NCBI GenBank assembly: GCA_050014015.1
Contig: JBEKEC010000006.1
Span: 1 to 64,000, forward strand
DNA length: 64,000 bases
Direction of reading: 5' to 3'
Source: PALSA-1353 sp050014015
GTDB taxonomy: Bacteria; Planctomycetota; Phycisphaerae; Tepidisphaerales; Tepidisphaeraceae
Under the pieces are notes generated by a model. The model was not told where the DNA came from. It did not search any database and saw only the letters and a program-made list of their open reading frames with translations. A program made the position numbers and the translations under genes. The first letter of the stretch is position 1; each line of letters begins with the position of its first letter. Of this stretch, positions 34,652-42,836 are shown piece by piece.

Positions 34652-36868
34652 CTATTTGGTTCGATGGCGGCGAAGCCGCAAAGCGTTGCCAATCACGGTG
34701 ATATCGGATAGCGCCATTGCGGCGGCGGCGATGAGGGGATTGAGTAATCCAAACGCCGCCAGCGGGATCGCCAGCACGTTGTACGCGAAGGCCAGGAAGA
34801 AATTCTGACGGATGACGCGCATGGTGTCGCGGGACAGCCGGATCGTGGCGGCGACGCCGAGCAGACTGCCCCCCACCAGCACGATTCCGCCGGTTTCCTT
34901 GGCGACATCCGCGCCGGAGCCGATGGCGATGCCCAGATCCGCCGCCGCCAGCGCCGGGGCGTCGTTGATCCCATCGCCGACCATGGCGACCACCGCCCTG
35001 CGGCCGTTCGGCCGCGATTCCCGCATTTGCCGGATGATGTCCGCTTTCTCTCCCGGCTTGATGCCGGCGCGAACCTGGTCGATTCCAACCTCCCGGGCCA
35101 CCGCCTCGGCAGACCCCGCAGTGTCTCCCGTCAACATCAGCGTCCGCAGATTCATGCGGTGCAGTTCGGCGATGGCCGCCTTCGATTCCGCTTTGACCGC
35201 GTCGGTAAAAGAGATCGATCCCAAATCGCGAATCGTACCGTCGATCGCCTGCCCCACGTGAACCGCCGTGCCGGTATCGGGCGAATTCCCGGCGACGGCC
35301 AACCCGTGCTCAACCAACAGCGCCCGGCTGCCGACCACGAATTTCTTCCCCTCGATTTCGGCGACCACGCCCAGACCCGGAACGCTGTTGAATGATTCGG
35401 GTTCGGAAATCGCCGCCCCGTCGGCGCGGGCTTTGGCGACGATGGCCTTGGCCAGAGGATGGGCGCTGAACTGCTCGGCCGATGCCGCCAGGGCCAGCAG
35501 CGTTTGCGTTGAGACGCCATCCACGGCGGCGATGGCGCGGACGGTTGGGCGGCCCTCGGTGACGGTGCCCGTCTTGTCCAGCACGACGGTGTCGATGCGC
35601 TCCGCCGCTTGCAGGGCGTCGATGTCGCGGATGAGAATCCCGCGCTTCGCCCCCACGCCGGCGCCGACCATGATCGCGGCCGGCAACGCCAGCCCCAGCG
35701 CGCACGGGCAGGCGATGATCAATACGCTGCAAACGGCGTTGGCGAGCATCCCCAGCGTTCGACCCACGGGCCAGTGATGCCAAACGCCATATCCGTACCA
35801 CCCCGCCGCCGTCAGCAATGCGACGATCAGAACCGCCGGCACAAAAACGGCGGCGATCCGATCGGCAAGACGCTGCACGGGCGGCTTGGCGTTTTGGGCC
35901 GATTCCACCATTCGCACGATCTGCGCCAACGCCGATTCCTGACCCACCCCGCTCGCCCGGACCGTCAGCCGGCCATCCGTGTTCATCGTACCCCCCAACA
36001 CTTCATCGCCGACGTCGCGCAGCACCGGCAGCGGTTCGCCGGTGATCATTGATTCATCCACGCCCGACCGCCCGGCGATGATGACGCCGTCCACCGGAAC
36101 ACGGTCGCCCGGGCGGACCAGGATGCGATCGCCGCGACGAATCTCCGCCAGCGGAACCTCGCGCGGCGTCTGAGAATCGTCCAGGCGCAGTGCCGTCGGC
36201 GGCGAAAGGACCATCAATTCGCGGATGGCATGCCCGGCCAAATCGCGGGCCCGGGCTTCCAGCCAATGGCCCAGGCTGATCAGCGCCAGCAGACCCGTCG
36301 ATTCCATCAGATAGATCGCCTGGGGCGGGCCCCACAGCCCGATCCAATTCCCCGCCAGGGCGATCACGCTGTATCCGTACGCCACCGTCGCCCCCATCGC
36401 GATCAGCGTATCCATGTTGCTCGTGCCGTGGCGAAGAGCGCGAAAGGCGCTGGCGTAAAATCCGCGGCCGACGTACGCGATCGCAATCGTGCTGGTCAGA
36501 AGCGCCGCCCACGTCATCCACGCCTGTTCGCTTCCCGACATCAGCCGCATGATCCAATGCAGCAATTCCAGCGGGAACCACAGCACGATCCCCGCCACCG
36601 CACGGCGAAACCAAATCCCGGAATGATCCTGATGCCGATGGTCATCGGCTCGCTCGGCGCTGGCGGGATATCCGGATTCGGTGATGGCCGCGGCGACCGC
36701 TTGGGCCGTGGTTTTGCCCGAATCGAGCTTCACCGCGGCCGTCCCCATCGCCAGATTCACCCGGCAATCCTCCACCCCGGCCACCCTGAGCGCCGCCTTC
36801 TGAACGTGCGAAACGCAACTGGCGCAGTTCATTCCCTCGACTTGAAGAATGATTTCATCGGAATTCAT
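34652..36868 (-). CDS. copA: Copper-translocating P1B-type ATPase
   Basis: This 738-residue protein exports Cu(I). It has one N-terminal heavy-metal domain with C15-x-x-C18 (GMNCASC), eight membrane helices, the actuator TGEP (SMITGEPLPV), the CPC transport motif (IACPCALGL), phosphorylation DKTGT, the HP locus in SAHPLAKA, and MVGDGINDAPALA. All motifs of a functional CopA are present. No CueR-type regulator is adjacent. Confidence 0.95.
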   Translation of the reverse strand: MNSDEIILQVEGMNCASCVSHVQKAALRVAGVEDCRVNLAMGTAAVKLDSGKTTAQAVAAAITESGYPASAERADDHRHQDHSGIWFRRAVAGIVLWFPLELLHWIMRLMSGSEQAWMTWAALLTSTIAIAYVGRGFYASAFRALRHGTSNMDTLIAMGATVAYGYSVIALAGNWIGLWGPPQAIYLMESTGLLALISLGHWLEARARDLAGHAIRELMVLSPPTALRLDDSQTPREVPLAEIRRGDRILVRPGDRVPVDGVIIAGRSGVDESMITGEPLPVLRDVGDEVLGGTMNTDGRLTVRASGVGQESALAQIVRMVESAQNAKPPVQRLADRIAAVFVPAVLIVALLTAAGWYGYGVWHHWPVGRTLGMLANAVCSVLIIACPCALGLALPAAIMVGAGVGAKRGILIRDIDALQAAERIDTVVLDKTGTVTEGRPTVRAIAAVDGVSTQTLLALAASAEQFSAHPLAKAIVAKARADGAAISEPESFNSVPGLGVVAEIEGKKFVVGSRALLVEHGLAVAGNSPDTGTAVHVGQAIDGTIRDLGSISFTDAVKAESKAAIAELHRMNLRTLMLTGDTAGSAEAVAREVGIDQVRAGIKPGEKADIIRQMRESRPNGRRAVVAMVGDGINDAPALAAADLGIAIGSGADVAKETGGIVLVGGSLLGVAATIRLSRDTMRVIRQNFFLAFAYNVLAIPLAAFGLLNPLIAAAAMALSDITVIGNALRLRRHRTK

Positions 36869-36941
36869 CGCCCGCGATTATAGGCGGAAATGCCCGCCAA
36901 GGCCGGATGGACGGCCGCCGCCGTTTCCCAATCGTCTTGGA

Positions 36942-37202
36942 CTATTTCTTGAAATAGGCCGTGTTCTTTGCGATGAACGACGCCCATTCCGCGGGGAGGT
37001 CTTCCTGCGGGAAAATGGCGGTTACGGGGCATTCATCGACGCACAGCCCGCAATCGATGCAGGTGTCGGGGTCGATGAAGAGCTGATCGGCGGTGGCAAA
37101 ATCGGCCTCGTCCTTCGTCGGATGAATGCAGTCAACGGGGCAAACCGCCACGCAGGCGGTGTCTTTCGTGCCGATGCACGGCTCGGCAATTATGTGCGCC
37201 AT
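36942..37202 (-). CDS. fdxA: 7Fe/4Fe ferredoxin
   Basis: This 86-residue ferredoxin has one cluster motif in CIGTKDTACVAVCPVDCI and a second in CIDCGLCVDECP. The first motif lacks the usual second Cys spacing, as expected for a 3Fe-4S cluster, so this looks like the FdxA 7Fe type. Residues DAIHP..DEADF.TADQLFID match the family. It is monocistronic or follows gpmI on the same strand, 102 nt away with a hairpin between. Confidence 0.9.
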   Translation of the reverse strand: MAHIIAEPCIGTKDTACVAVCPVDCIHPTKDEADFATADQLFIDPDTCIDCGLCVDECPVTAIFPQEDLPAEWASFIAKNTAYFKK

Positions 37203-37268
37203 GTCACAAACTCCTTGAGCCGGGGATTATAGTGACAAACTATGAGCGTGCAAACGCTGTCAGAACGC

Positions 37269-37287
37269 CCACGGCGCTGCCGTGGGG
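37269..37287. terminator. CCCACGG hairpin (family 8) between gpmI and ferredoxin
   Basis: CCCACGG and CCGTGGG pair around CGCTG. Flanks GAACG and GGATCT match the copies at 34013 and 63296. No U-tract follows on the minus strand, so termination is not certain. Confidence 0.6.
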
Positions 37288-37303
37288 ATCTCCTCCCGAA
37301 CTT

Positions 37304-38890
37304 TCACCCCGCCGGCGCAATCAACGACTTCCCCGTCATCTCCTTCGGCTGAGCCAGCCCCATCATCTGTAATGCCGTCGGAGCCACGTCCGCCAGCCGG
37401 CCGCCCATGAGCAGTTTTCGGCCCTTGAATTCGTCGTCCACCACGATGAGTTCGACGTCGTAGGTCGTATGGGCGGTATGCGGGCCGCCGGTGGTCGGGT
37501 CGATCATCTGCTCGCAGTTGCCGTGGTCGGCCAGCACCAGCACGGCGCCGCCCCGCTTCTTCACCGCATCGAGAATCTTCCCGACGCATTCATCGACCAC
37601 CTCGACGGCCTTGATGGCCGCGGCCAGCACGCCGGTGTGGCCCACCATGTCGCCGTTGGCGAAGTTCACCACGATCAGATCGTACACCCCGCTTTCGATT
37701 CGCCGCACCACCTCGTCGCACACGCCGTAGGCGCTCATCTGCGGCTTCTGGTCGTAGGTGGCAACGTCCTTGGGCGACGGGATGATCTGCCGATCTTCGC
37801 CCTCAAACGGTTCCTCGCGGTAATCGTTGAAAAAAAATGTGACGTGCGGAAATTTCTCCGTTTCGGCGCACCGGAATTGTTTCAGTCCCAGCGAGCTGAC
37901 GTATTGGCCGAGGATGTTGTCCATCTTCGGCGGCTTGGGATAGGCGACGTGAACGGGCAGGCCCTTCTCGTATGCGGTCATCGTGCAATAAAAAAGATCG
38001 AGCTGGGGACCTCGGTCGAAACCGTTGAAATCCGGCAGCACGAACGCCTTGGTGATTTCGCGCGGCCGGTCGCCGCGGTAGTTGTAGAAAATGATCGAAT
38101 CCCCGCTCTTGATGACCGCGCGCGGAGTTTTTCCGTCGTCGCAAATGACCGAGGGCGTCACAAACTCGTCGCCGGACATGTTCGGCTCCGTGGGATGGTC
38201 GTAATAATTCTGCACCGCCAGTTCAGCCGAGGTGAATTTCGGCCCGGCGCCAAAGACCATTGCGCGATACGCCTTCTCCACGCGCGGCCAGCGGTTGTCC
38301 CGGTCCATCGCCCAGTATCGGCCGCTCACCGTGGCGATTTTCCCCACCCCCAACTCGCGCATTTTCGCCTCGATTTGCCGGATAAATCCGATCCCGCTGT
38401 TGGGCGGAGTGTCCCGGCCATCGGTGAAGGCGTGAAGGAAAACCCGCCCCAGCCCGCGCCGCCGGCATAGCTCCAGGCAGCCGTACAAATGTTCCAGCAG
38501 CGCATGCACCCCCGCGTCGCTCACCAGCCCGAACAGATGCAACGTCCCCTTCGTTTCCATCGCCCGGCCGATCGCCTGGTTCAGCATCGCGTTCTGGTAG
38601 AACTCGCCCGAGCGGATTTGCTTGGTGATGGCCACCGATTCCTGATCGACGATCCGCCCCGCGCCGATGTTCTGATGTCCCACTTCGCTGTTGCCCATCG
38701 TCCCCTCGGGCAGGCCCACGTCGAACCCGCTCGTGTGGATCAGCGTGGTCGGATATTCCGCCATGATCCGATCCGCCACGGGATGCTTGGCGAGATAGAC
38801 GGCGTTGGCGTTGTTCCATTTCGGATAGGGATTTTTCCCCCATCCGTCGCGCACGATGACGACGCATGGACGTTTTTTCACGTTCGGCAT
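37304..38890 (-). CDS. gpmI: 2,3-bisphosphoglycerate-independent phosphoglycerate mutase
   Basis: This 528-residue Mn-dependent enzyme interconverts 3- and 2-phosphoglycerate in glycolysis. The N-terminal metal Asp is D15 (VIVRDGWG) and the catalytic Ser is S68 (GTMGNSEVGHQNIGAGR). Also present are HAFTDGRDTPPNSG, FYNYRGDRPREITKAF and the C-terminal metal motif VLADHGNCEQM. Length matches iPGM. Confidence 0.96.
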   Translation of the reverse strand: MPNVKKRPCVVIVRDGWGKNPYPKWNNANAVYLAKHPVADRIMAEYPTTLIHTSGFDVGLPEGTMGNSEVGHQNIGAGRIVDQESVAITKQIRSGEFYQNAMLNQAIGRAMETKGTLHLFGLVSDAGVHALLEHLYGCLELCRRRGLGRVFLHAFTDGRDTPPNSGIGFIRQIEAKMRELGVGKIATVSGRYWAMDRDNRWPRVEKAYRAMVFGAGPKFTSAELAVQNYYDHPTEPNMSGDEFVTPSVICDDGKTPRAVIKSGDSIIFYNYRGDRPREITKAFVLPDFNGFDRGPQLDLFYCTMTAYEKGLPVHVAYPKPPKMDNILGQYVSSLGLKQFRCAETEKFPHVTFFFNDYREEPFEGEDRQIIPSPKDVATYDQKPQMSAYGVCDEVVRRIESGVYDLIVVNFANGDMVGHTGVLAAAIKAVEVVDECVGKILDAVKKRGGAVLVLADHGNCEQMIDPTTGGPHTAHTTYDVELIVVDDEFKGRKLLMGGRLADVAPTALQMMGLAQPKEMTGKSLIAPAG

Positions 38891-38993
38891 AATGTCCTTT
38901 CACAAAACCTTACCGACGATCTTACTCGACGAATCTGAAAAAAACCGTTGACTCGAAATTTTTACCAGCGTACATTTGTATCTCAGTGAAGAG

Positions 38994-39002
38994 AGGAGGT
39001 GA
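38994..39002 (+). promoter_or_regulatory. Near-perfect Shine-Dalgarno for the 17-residue peptide
   Basis: AGGAGGTGAT at 38995-39004 pairs with the 3' end of 16S rRNA over about ten bases, with about six to eight nt to ATG 39010. Most genes in this window have much weaker sites, which argues that the downstream mini-ORF is translated. Confidence 0.75.
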
Positions 39003-39009
39003 TACCGTT

Positions 39010-39063
39010 ATGAAAAAGAAGGCCGCTAAGAAGTCCAAGAAGAAGACGACCAAGAAGAAGTAG
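39010..39063 (+). CDS. Seventeen-residue lysine-rich peptide
   Basis: The product is MKKKAAKKSKKKTTKKK, which is 12 Lys of 17 residues. It was too short for standard ORF calling. Support is the near-perfect Shine-Dalgarno, an immediate stop and a structured 3' region with a 13-bp hairpin. Tiny Lys/Ala/Thr peptides of this kind occur near planctomycete genes and may bind DNA, RNA or ribosomes. It is divergent from gpmI. Confidence 0.55.
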   Translation: MKKKAAKKSKKKTTKKK

Positions 39064-39185
39064 CGCGGCACGATCCGCGACCGGGCGCGTGGCTCCAAGC
39101 GAATCGCCCGCCGACTTGGTTTGTTCGCACGACACACAAATTTACCTCTGCGGCCTCGGCTCCAAAACAGAGGCCTCGGAACAAC

Positions 39186-39221
39186 GAAGAAAGCTTCCTC
39201 GCCACGGCGGAAGCTTTCTTC
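39186..39221 (+). terminator. Strong hairpin after the lysine-rich peptide
   Basis: GAAGAAAGCTTCC pairs perfectly over 13 bp with GGAAGCTTTCTTC across a 10-nt loop, then runs into CATTTGGGG. A second pair (CCTCTG at about 39148 and CAGAGG at about 39170) folds just before it. This is the probable end of the small-peptide transcript. Confidence 0.6.
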
Positions 39222-39232
39222 ATTTGGGGAGG

Positions 39233-39335
39233 AAGTTGCAAGTTGCGAGTGCAAGTGCAAGTTGCAAGTGCAAGTGCAAGTGAACGCGGGGCTTTTTTAC
39301 TTGTACTTGCAACTCGCCACTTGCAACTTCCCCCT
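39233..39335. repeat. Word-repeat inverted element, family 4 (copy 1)
   Basis: The left arm iterates GCAAGTTGCAAGTGCAAGTG and the right arm is ACTTGTACTTGCAACTCGCC and ACTTGCAACTTCC. The centre is AACGCGGGGCTTTTTT. The ParA start is 45 nt downstream. Together with 39064-39232 this 317-nt gap otherwise holds only the hairpin above. Confidence 0.8.
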
Positions 39336-39380
39336 TGTTTTGCCCCTCCACTGTCCGATAATAACGCACGAGGCTGGCCT

Positions 39381-40235
39381 ATGCGGATCATCGCGTTCAT
39401 GAATCAGAAGGGAGGCGTTGGCAAAACGACCACCACCGCCAACCTCGCCGCCGCACTGGCCGAGCAGGGGAAAAAGGTCTGCATGATCGATCTCGATCCG
39501 CAGGCCCATCTGACCATCAATTACGGATTGAATCCGTCGCCGGAACTGACCAGCCTGTATCAGGTGCTGGTCGAGGGCCAGGGCTTGCTGGCCGCACTTC
39601 AAAACGTCGGGCAGAATCTCGCGCTCGTTCCGGGCAGCATCGACCTCGCCGCCGCCGAGGTGGAATTGGTCAACGTCCCCGGCCGCCAGACTCTGCTGAA
39701 AAATCGCCTGGAGGCCGCCAAGCTGGAGTTCGATTTCATTCTGATGGATTGCCCGCCCAGCCTGGGGTTGTTGACGGTCAATGCCCTGGCCGTGGCGCAG
39801 GAGGTCATCATTCCCATGCAGCCGCATTTCCTGGCTCTACAGGGCGTCGGCAAGCTGCTGGAAACGGTGGCGCTCGTCAGCCATCGGGTAAACCCCGGCC
39901 TGAAGGTTTCGGGGATCGTGCTGACGATGTTCGATTCGCAGACCAAGTTGTCCAACGAGGTGGTGAACGATCTGAACGGTTTCATCCAGGAGGCGGCCGG
40001 CAAGAACCTGCCCTGGTCCAACACGCGGATATTCGCCAGCCGGATTCGCCGGAACATCAAGCTCGCCGAAAGTCCCAGCTTTGGCCAAACGATATTGCAA
40101 TACGACTCCTCGAGCCACGGCGCCAACGATTACCGGGCGCTGGCGAGGGAAGTCCTCGAGATGTCGCCGCCGTCCGTCGCCGTGAGCCTAGGCCCCGTAG
40201 TGATGGCCGCCAAGGCGGCGGCGATGGCGGGATGA
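39381..40235 (+). CDS. ParA/MinD-type ATPase
   Basis: This 284-residue ParA-family ATPase has the deviant Walker A (NQKGGVGKTTTTANLAAALA, K10 and K15), the switch D in CMIDLDPQAHLT and DFILMDCPPSLG. ATG 39381 is chosen because an upstream extension lies in repeat DNA. No parB or parS is seen, so this could be a chromosomal ParA without its partner here, or a ParA-like protein for positioning other cargo. Confidence 0.85.
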   Translation: MRIIAFMNQKGGVGKTTTTANLAAALAEQGKKVCMIDLDPQAHLTINYGLNPSPELTSLYQVLVEGQGLLAALQNVGQNLALVPGSIDLAAAEVELVNVPGRQTLLKNRLEAAKLEFDFILMDCPPSLGLLTVNALAVAQEVIIPMQPHFLALQGVGKLLETVALVSHRVNPGLKVSGIVLTMFDSQTKLSNEVVNDLNGFIQEAAGKNLPWSNTRIFASRIRRNIKLAESPSFGQTILQYDSSSHGANDYRALAREVLEMSPPSVAVSLGPVVMAAKAAAMAG

Positions 40236-40240
40236 AGGGA

Positions 40241-40362
40241 AAATTCGAAACCCGAAATCCGAATGACGAATCAAATCCGAATGACCAAATGACGAAACAA
40301 GATATTCGGACATTCGTCATTCGGGCTTGATTCGTCATTCGGATTTCGGGCTTCGGGTTTCG
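40241..40362. repeat. Word-repeat inverted element, family 1 (copy 4)
   Basis: The left arm iterates GAAACCCGAAATCCGAATGA and the right arm repeats TTCGTCATTCGGATTTCGG with TTCGGGTTTCGG. The centre is ACAAGATATTCGGACA. It lies between parA and the HIT gene. Confidence 0.82.
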
Positions 40363-40393
40363 GTATTCACCTTTTGGCCTTCGGATTTGCAAA

Positions 40394-40900
40394 ATGACCA
40401 CTCCTCCCCTCTTTGCTCCCTGGCGAATGCCATACATCAAAACTCTTGGCAAGGGCGGGGGCTGCTTTTTGTGTGAAGCCGCCGCCGCTGACAATCCGCA
40501 GCGCCACCGCGACCTGCTGGTGCTGTGGGGAACCGGCCAGACCATCGTTCTGCTCAATCGCTTTCCCTATGCCAACGGCCATCTGCTGATCGCCCCGCGG
40601 GCGCACAAATGCGAGCTGGAGGAATTGAGCGAAGCCGAGCAGCTCGATCTGTCCGTGCAGACCGTCAGGGCCGTTCGGCTGCTGAAGCGCGCGGTGTCGG
40701 CGCAGGGATTCAACGTCGGCATCAATCTGGGGACCGCCGCCGGCGCCGGGTTGCCGGGGCACGTCCATCAACATCTCGTTCCCCGCTGGGGCGGAGACAC
40801 GAATTTCATGTCCGTCGTCGGCGAAACCCGCGTGGTGCCGGAAGCCCTGAGCCAGATGTACGTCGAGTTAGTGAGACTCGCCGGAGAAGCCCAAGGGTAA
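40394..40900 (+). CDS. HIT-family nucleotide hydrolase/transferase
   Basis: This 168-residue protein has the HIT triad GHVHQHLVPRWGGDTNFM near 130-145 and an N-terminal CFLCEAAA that could bind zinc. It resembles Ap4A phosphorylase-like HIT proteins. Substrate is not shown. Confidence 0.9.
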   Translation: MTTPPLFAPWRMPYIKTLGKGGGCFLCEAAAADNPQRHRDLLVLWGTGQTIVLLNRFPYANGHLLIAPRAHKCELEELSEAEQLDLSVQTVRAVRLLKRAVSAQGFNVGINLGTAAGAGLPGHVHQHLVPRWGGDTNFMSVVGETRVVPEALSQMYVELVRLAGEAQG

Positions 40901-40902
40901 AT

Positions 40903-41042
40903 CCGAAGCCCGAAACTCGAAATTCGAAACGAAACCCGTTTTGGTCATTTGAATTTCGAATTTAATTCGTCATTCGAATTTCGAGTTTCGGGTTTCCGCG
41001 CAGCGGCCGGTTCGTCATTCGAATTTCGAGTTTCGGGCTTCG
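40903..41042. repeat. Word-repeat inverted element, family 1 (copy 5)
   Basis: The left arm iterates CCGAAACTCGAAATTCGAAA and the right arm is TTCGTCATTCGAATTTCGAG repeated twice. It uses the AATTTCG variant like copy 1, while copies 2-4 use GGATTTCGG. Confidence 0.82.
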
Positions 41043-41089
41043 CCCTTCTCTTGCCGTTTCCCAATTCCCCGCTTACCCTTCTCGCTCCT

Positions 41090-41356
41090 ATGGACGAATC
41101 GATCCGCAAACAACTGGTTCCCGGCGCCAAGGTGAAGGTGGTTCAGCAGATCGCCGCCCGCGATCATTCGTGGTCCAGCGAAGTTTCCGGGACCATCGTT
41201 GAATTCGAGCAGAAACAGACGGGAAGCTGGTACGCCCACAGCAAGGACGACAAGCTATGGCTGGACCGGCTGACGCTTGTCAAGCCCGACGGCGAAATCA
41301 CCACGCTGAACCTTGATGAATTCAGTGACGTGAAGGTCGAGCGCCGGCGGGCCTGA
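41090..41356 (+). CDS. Hypothetical SH3-like small protein
   Basis: This 88-residue protein reads as alternating beta strands (GAKVKVVQQIAARDHSW, VSGTIVEFEQKQTGSWYAHS, DKLWLDRLTLVKPDGEITTL). GSWYAHSKDDKLWLDRL is the most distinctive segment. It looks like a small barrel. Function unknown; it lies in its own gap between two repeat elements. Confidence 0.65.
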   Translation: MDESIRKQLVPGAKVKVVQQIAARDHSWSSEVSGTIVEFEQKQTGSWYAHSKDDKLWLDRLTLVKPDGEITTLNLDEFSDVKVERRRA

Positions 41357-41365
41357 AAAAACTTA

Positions 41366-41455
41366 ACCGCGAAGAAGCGAAGGAGCGAAGCTACGCGAAG
41401 AAGAAATGGGATTTGAATTTCTTCGCCTACCTTCGCTCCTTCGCTTCTTCGCGGT
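41366..41455. repeat. Word-repeat hairpin, family 5, 25-bp perfect stem
   Basis: The arms 41366-41390 and 41431-41455 are perfect reverse complements over 25 bp, built from GCGAAG/GCGAAGAA words. The loop region also pairs partly (GCGAAGAAGAAAT with ATTTCTTCGC), which gives a stem of almost 40 bp. Confidence 0.92.
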
Positions 41456-41494
41456 AAAGCTTTTCCAGAGAGAGTGCAATAAGATAGGAATGTC

Positions 41495-42379
41495 ATGGTT
41501 CCCCAAGACTCTCCCCGCCAAGTGACGATTCTGGGGGTCGGCCTGCTCGGCGGTTCGATCGGGCTGGCGCTGCGCTCGGCGGCGCCGGGATGCCGCATCA
41601 TCGGATATGGCCATCGCCGCCAATCGCTGGACAAGGCCCGCGAAATCGGCGCCGTGGATGCGATCGAACTGGACCCGGCCGCCGCCGTCGCCGGGTCTGA
41701 TCTGGTTGTCCTCTGCACTCCGGTTGGAAGCTTCGAACAAATTCTCCGCCGGATCGCGCCGGCCCTGGCGCCCGGCGCGCTGGTGACGGATGTGGGCAGC
41801 ACCAAGCGTTCCGTGGTTCGATCGGCTGAATCGATTCTTCTCCACGAGGGCGTGGAATTCGTCGGCAGCCATCCGATCGCCGGCAGCGAAAAACGCGGCG
41901 TTGACTTTTCCCGGGCCGATCTCTTTTCCAATCAATTGTGCATCGTGACCCCCACCGCCAAAACCTCCCGGCCGGCGCTGGGGCGCATCGAACAGTTCTG
42001 GAAAATGCTGGGCATGCGCATCGCCCGCCTCAGCCCGCGCGACCACGACCGCCTGCTGGCGGACGTCAGCCATCTGCCGCATCTCCTCGCCGCCGCCCTG
42101 GTGGCCATGCAGGAGGAAACCGCCCTGGACCTTTGCGGCAAGGGGTTTTTGGATACCACCCGCATCGCCGGCGGCGACGGCGGACTCTGGCGCGACATCC
42201 TTCTGGACAACGCCGACAACCTGAAAACCGGCCTGCGCCGCCTTCGATCTCAACTATCCGCAGTCGAAAAAATGTTGAACGCCAAATCCGGCGACCCCCT
42301 TCGCAAATGGCTCGACGACGCCGCCCAGCGCCGGCAAAAACTTCTGGAACAAAAACTGCGGGAAATCAATCCGGATTAA
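41495..42379 (+). CDS. tyrA: Prephenate dehydrogenase
   Basis: TyrA oxidises prephenate to 4-hydroxyphenylpyruvate for tyrosine. This 294-residue protein has the NAD-binding start VTILGVGLLGGSIGLAL, the middle TDVGSTKRSVVRSAE and the catalytic-type His in VGSHPIAGSEKRGVDFS. There is no ACT or chorismate-mutase domain, so it is monofunctional and not feedback-fused. Confidence 0.93.
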   Translation: MVPQDSPRQVTILGVGLLGGSIGLALRSAAPGCRIIGYGHRRQSLDKAREIGAVDAIELDPAAAVAGSDLVVLCTPVGSFEQILRRIAPALAPGALVTDVGSTKRSVVRSAESILLHEGVEFVGSHPIAGSEKRGVDFSRADLFSNQLCIVTPTAKTSRPALGRIEQFWKMLGMRIARLSPRDHDRLLADVSHLPHLLAAALVAMQEETALDLCGKGFLDTTRIAGGDGGLWRDILLDNADNLKTGLRRLRSQLSAVEKMLNAKSGDPLRKWLDDAAQRRQKLLEQKLREINPD

Positions 42380-42386
42380 TGAAGAA

Positions 42387-42465
42387 GGGCTCACGCAGAG
42401 GCGCAAAGGCGCAGAGAAGAAACTTCCTGTCTCTTCTCTGCGCCTTTGCGCCTCTGCGTGAGCCC
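42387..42465. repeat. Word-repeat hairpin, family 6, 34-bp perfect stem
   Basis: The arms 42387-42420 and 42432-42465 are perfect reverse complements over 34 bp, with an 11-nt loop. The words are GGCGCAGAG, GGCGCAAAG and CACGCAGAGG. It lies between the convergent genes tyrA and ebfC and could end both transcripts. Confidence 0.95.
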
Positions 42466-42493
42466 GTATTTTCTTCTATTCAGCAATCTCAAT

Positions 42494-42832
42494 TTATGGC
42501 AACAACCCCGGCGGCAATCCCAAATCCCCCATCGTCTTCTGCATTTCCGCCTTCATGATCTCCGCCGCCTTGGCCTGGGCGGCCTGCACGGCCGAGACGA
42601 TCATCGCTTCCAACATCTCCGTATCGTTCACGTCGATCTTTTGCCGGTCGATGCTCAGCTTCACCAATTCCATCTTGCCGTTGACGGTCGCCTGCACCAT
42701 GCCTGCCCCGGCGTCGGCGCTTGTCTGCTTGCGCGCCAACTCCTCCTGCATCGCCGCCATCTTTTCCTTTATACGCCCGGCGCCCTTGAGCAATTCACCG
42801 AGATTTCCCAAATTCTTCAACGCATCAAACAT
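42494..42832 (-). CDS. ebfC: YbaB/EbfC nucleoid-associated protein
   Basis: This 112-residue DNA-binding protein has the family core (GRIKEKMAAMQEELARKQ, VKLSIDRQKIDVNDTEMLEA, VQAAQAKAAEIMKAEMQK). It follows dnaX by 4 nt, the conserved dnaX-ebfC(-recR) order of many bacteria. Confidence 0.93.
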   Translation of the reverse strand: MFDALKNLGNLGELLKGAGRIKEKMAAMQEELARKQTSADAGAGMVQATVNGKMELVKLSIDRQKIDVNDTEMLEAMIVSAVQAAQAKAAEIMKAEMQKTMGDLGLPPGLLP

Positions 42833-42836
42833 TTTC

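Noticed and set aside
39233..39335. Short direct repeats that could be a CRISPR array
   Set aside because: The units are 6-8 nt with no spacers and form an inverted repeat.
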